Shown piece after piece: positions 5,550 through 5,884 of a stretch of DNA of 5,884 bases (positions within the stretch are counted from its first letter, which is position 1; each line of letters opens with the position of its first letter). Where the stretch lies: NCBI GenBank assembly GCA_009930125.1, contig RZYZ01000131.1:1-5884 (forward strand). The letters run 5' to 3'. The translations under genes and the position numbers were made by a program. The notes beneath the pieces are model-generated. The model was not told the origin of the DNA. It saw nothing but the letters and a program-made list of their open reading frames with translations, and ran no database searches. Source of the DNA: Clostridia bacterium (lineage in GTDB: Bacteria > Bacillota > Clostridia > Clostridiales > Clostridiaceae).

Positions 5550-5884
5550 ATGAGCAGAAACATCATGGTCCAAGGGACGTCTTCCTCAGTAGGAAAAAGT
5601 ATTCTGGCAGCAGCCTTCTGTCGCATCTTCACCCAGGACGGATACAGCGTTTCTCCGTTCAAGTCCCAGAACATGTCACTGAATTCCCATGTGACCACTG
5701 AAGGACATGAAATGGGCAGAGCACAGGTTCTGCAGGCGCAGGCGTCCAGAAAAGCACCCCATGTATCGATGAATCCGATTCTTCTGAAGCCTACAACAGA
5801 CCAGAAGTCTCAGGTCATTGTTATGGGAAAAGCGGTGAAGAATATGAACGCATCAGACTATTTCCGCTACAAGCATGAACTGAA
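5550..5884 (+). CDS. cbiP: Cobyric acid synthase, 5' part (runs off the window)
   Basis: The reading frame opens at ATG 5550, with AGGGAGGAG (5535-5543) 6 nt upstream, and remains open to the last base, giving 111 complete codons and 2 extra bases. CbiP (CobQ) performs four glutamine-dependent amidations, at the b, d, e and g side chains of adenosylcobyrinate a,c-diamide. The visible part is the N-terminal ATPase domain: MVQGTSSSVGKS (residues 6-17) with the P-loop, FCRIFTQDGYSVSPFKSQNM, EMGRAQVLQAQA and MNPILLKPTTDQKSQV, all characteristic of the family. The residue before VGKS is Ser where many CbiP proteins, including the Salmonella one, have Asp. About three quarters of the protein, including the glutaminase domain (usual length near 500), lies beyond the window. 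It starts 3 nt after the cobC stop. Confidence 0.95.
   Translation, partial: MSRNIMVQGTSSSVGKSILAAAFCRIFTQDGYSVSPFKSQNMSLNSHVTTEGHEMGRAQVLQAQASRKAPHVSMNPILLKPTTDQKSQVIVMGKAVKNMNASDYFRYKHEL

Noticed and set aside
1..5884. CRISPR arrays, tRNA or rRNA genes, insertion sequences, phage or defence genes
   Set aside because: No repeated spacer-repeat pattern, no tRNA-like or rRNA-like stretch, no transposase motif and no terminal repeats were seen; the window is a metabolic operon.

Overview
The window reads as a cobalamin (vitamin B12) operon from a Gram-positive anaerobe, probably a Clostridia-type Firmicute. The grounds are: anaerobic-type cbi/cob gene content; strong AGGAGG-like ribosome sites; a promoter close to the sigma-A consensus (TTGACA, 18-nt spacer, TATACT); transcription-terminating control by a cobalamin riboswitch; and a cblT-cblS pair, a salvage module known from Firmicutes such as Listeria and Geobacillus. 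Genus cannot be set from this sequence alone. All recognised genes are on the + strand.

Layout. Positions 34-543 encode a small lipoprotein of unknown function that looks unrelated to the rest. Positions 544-664 hold no gene. A promoter at 665-694 drives a long leader containing a cobalamin riboswitch aptamer (about 720-889) and an expression platform with a clear intrinsic terminator (942-980). Directly after the T-run the operon begins: cbiA (989-2392), an ECF S-component gene that is probably cblT (2361-2894), an AIR-synthase-related gene that is probably cblS (2881-3633), cobU (3638-4210), cobS (4207-4959), cobC (4956-5546) and the first 111 codons of cbiP/cobQ (5550 to the window end). 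Gene junctions are overlaps or gaps of at most 4 nt, so this is one tightly coupled transcription unit.

How the genes work together. CbiA and CbiP amidate the corrin ring side chains at two stages. CobU activates adenosylcobinamide to the GDP form. CblT is predicted to import alpha-ribazole and CblS to phosphorylate it to alpha-ribazole phosphate, supplying the lower ligand without CobT. CobS joins the two halves in the membrane, and CobC removes the phosphate. Cobalamin binding to the leader RNA is expected to shut the operon down by favouring the terminator. The most interesting points are the lower-ligand salvage pair inside a corrin-amidation operon, the coexistence of a predicted alpha-ribazole kinase with an alpha-ribazole-phosphate phosphatase, and a readable terminator/antiterminator switch placed only a few bases from the cbiA start.
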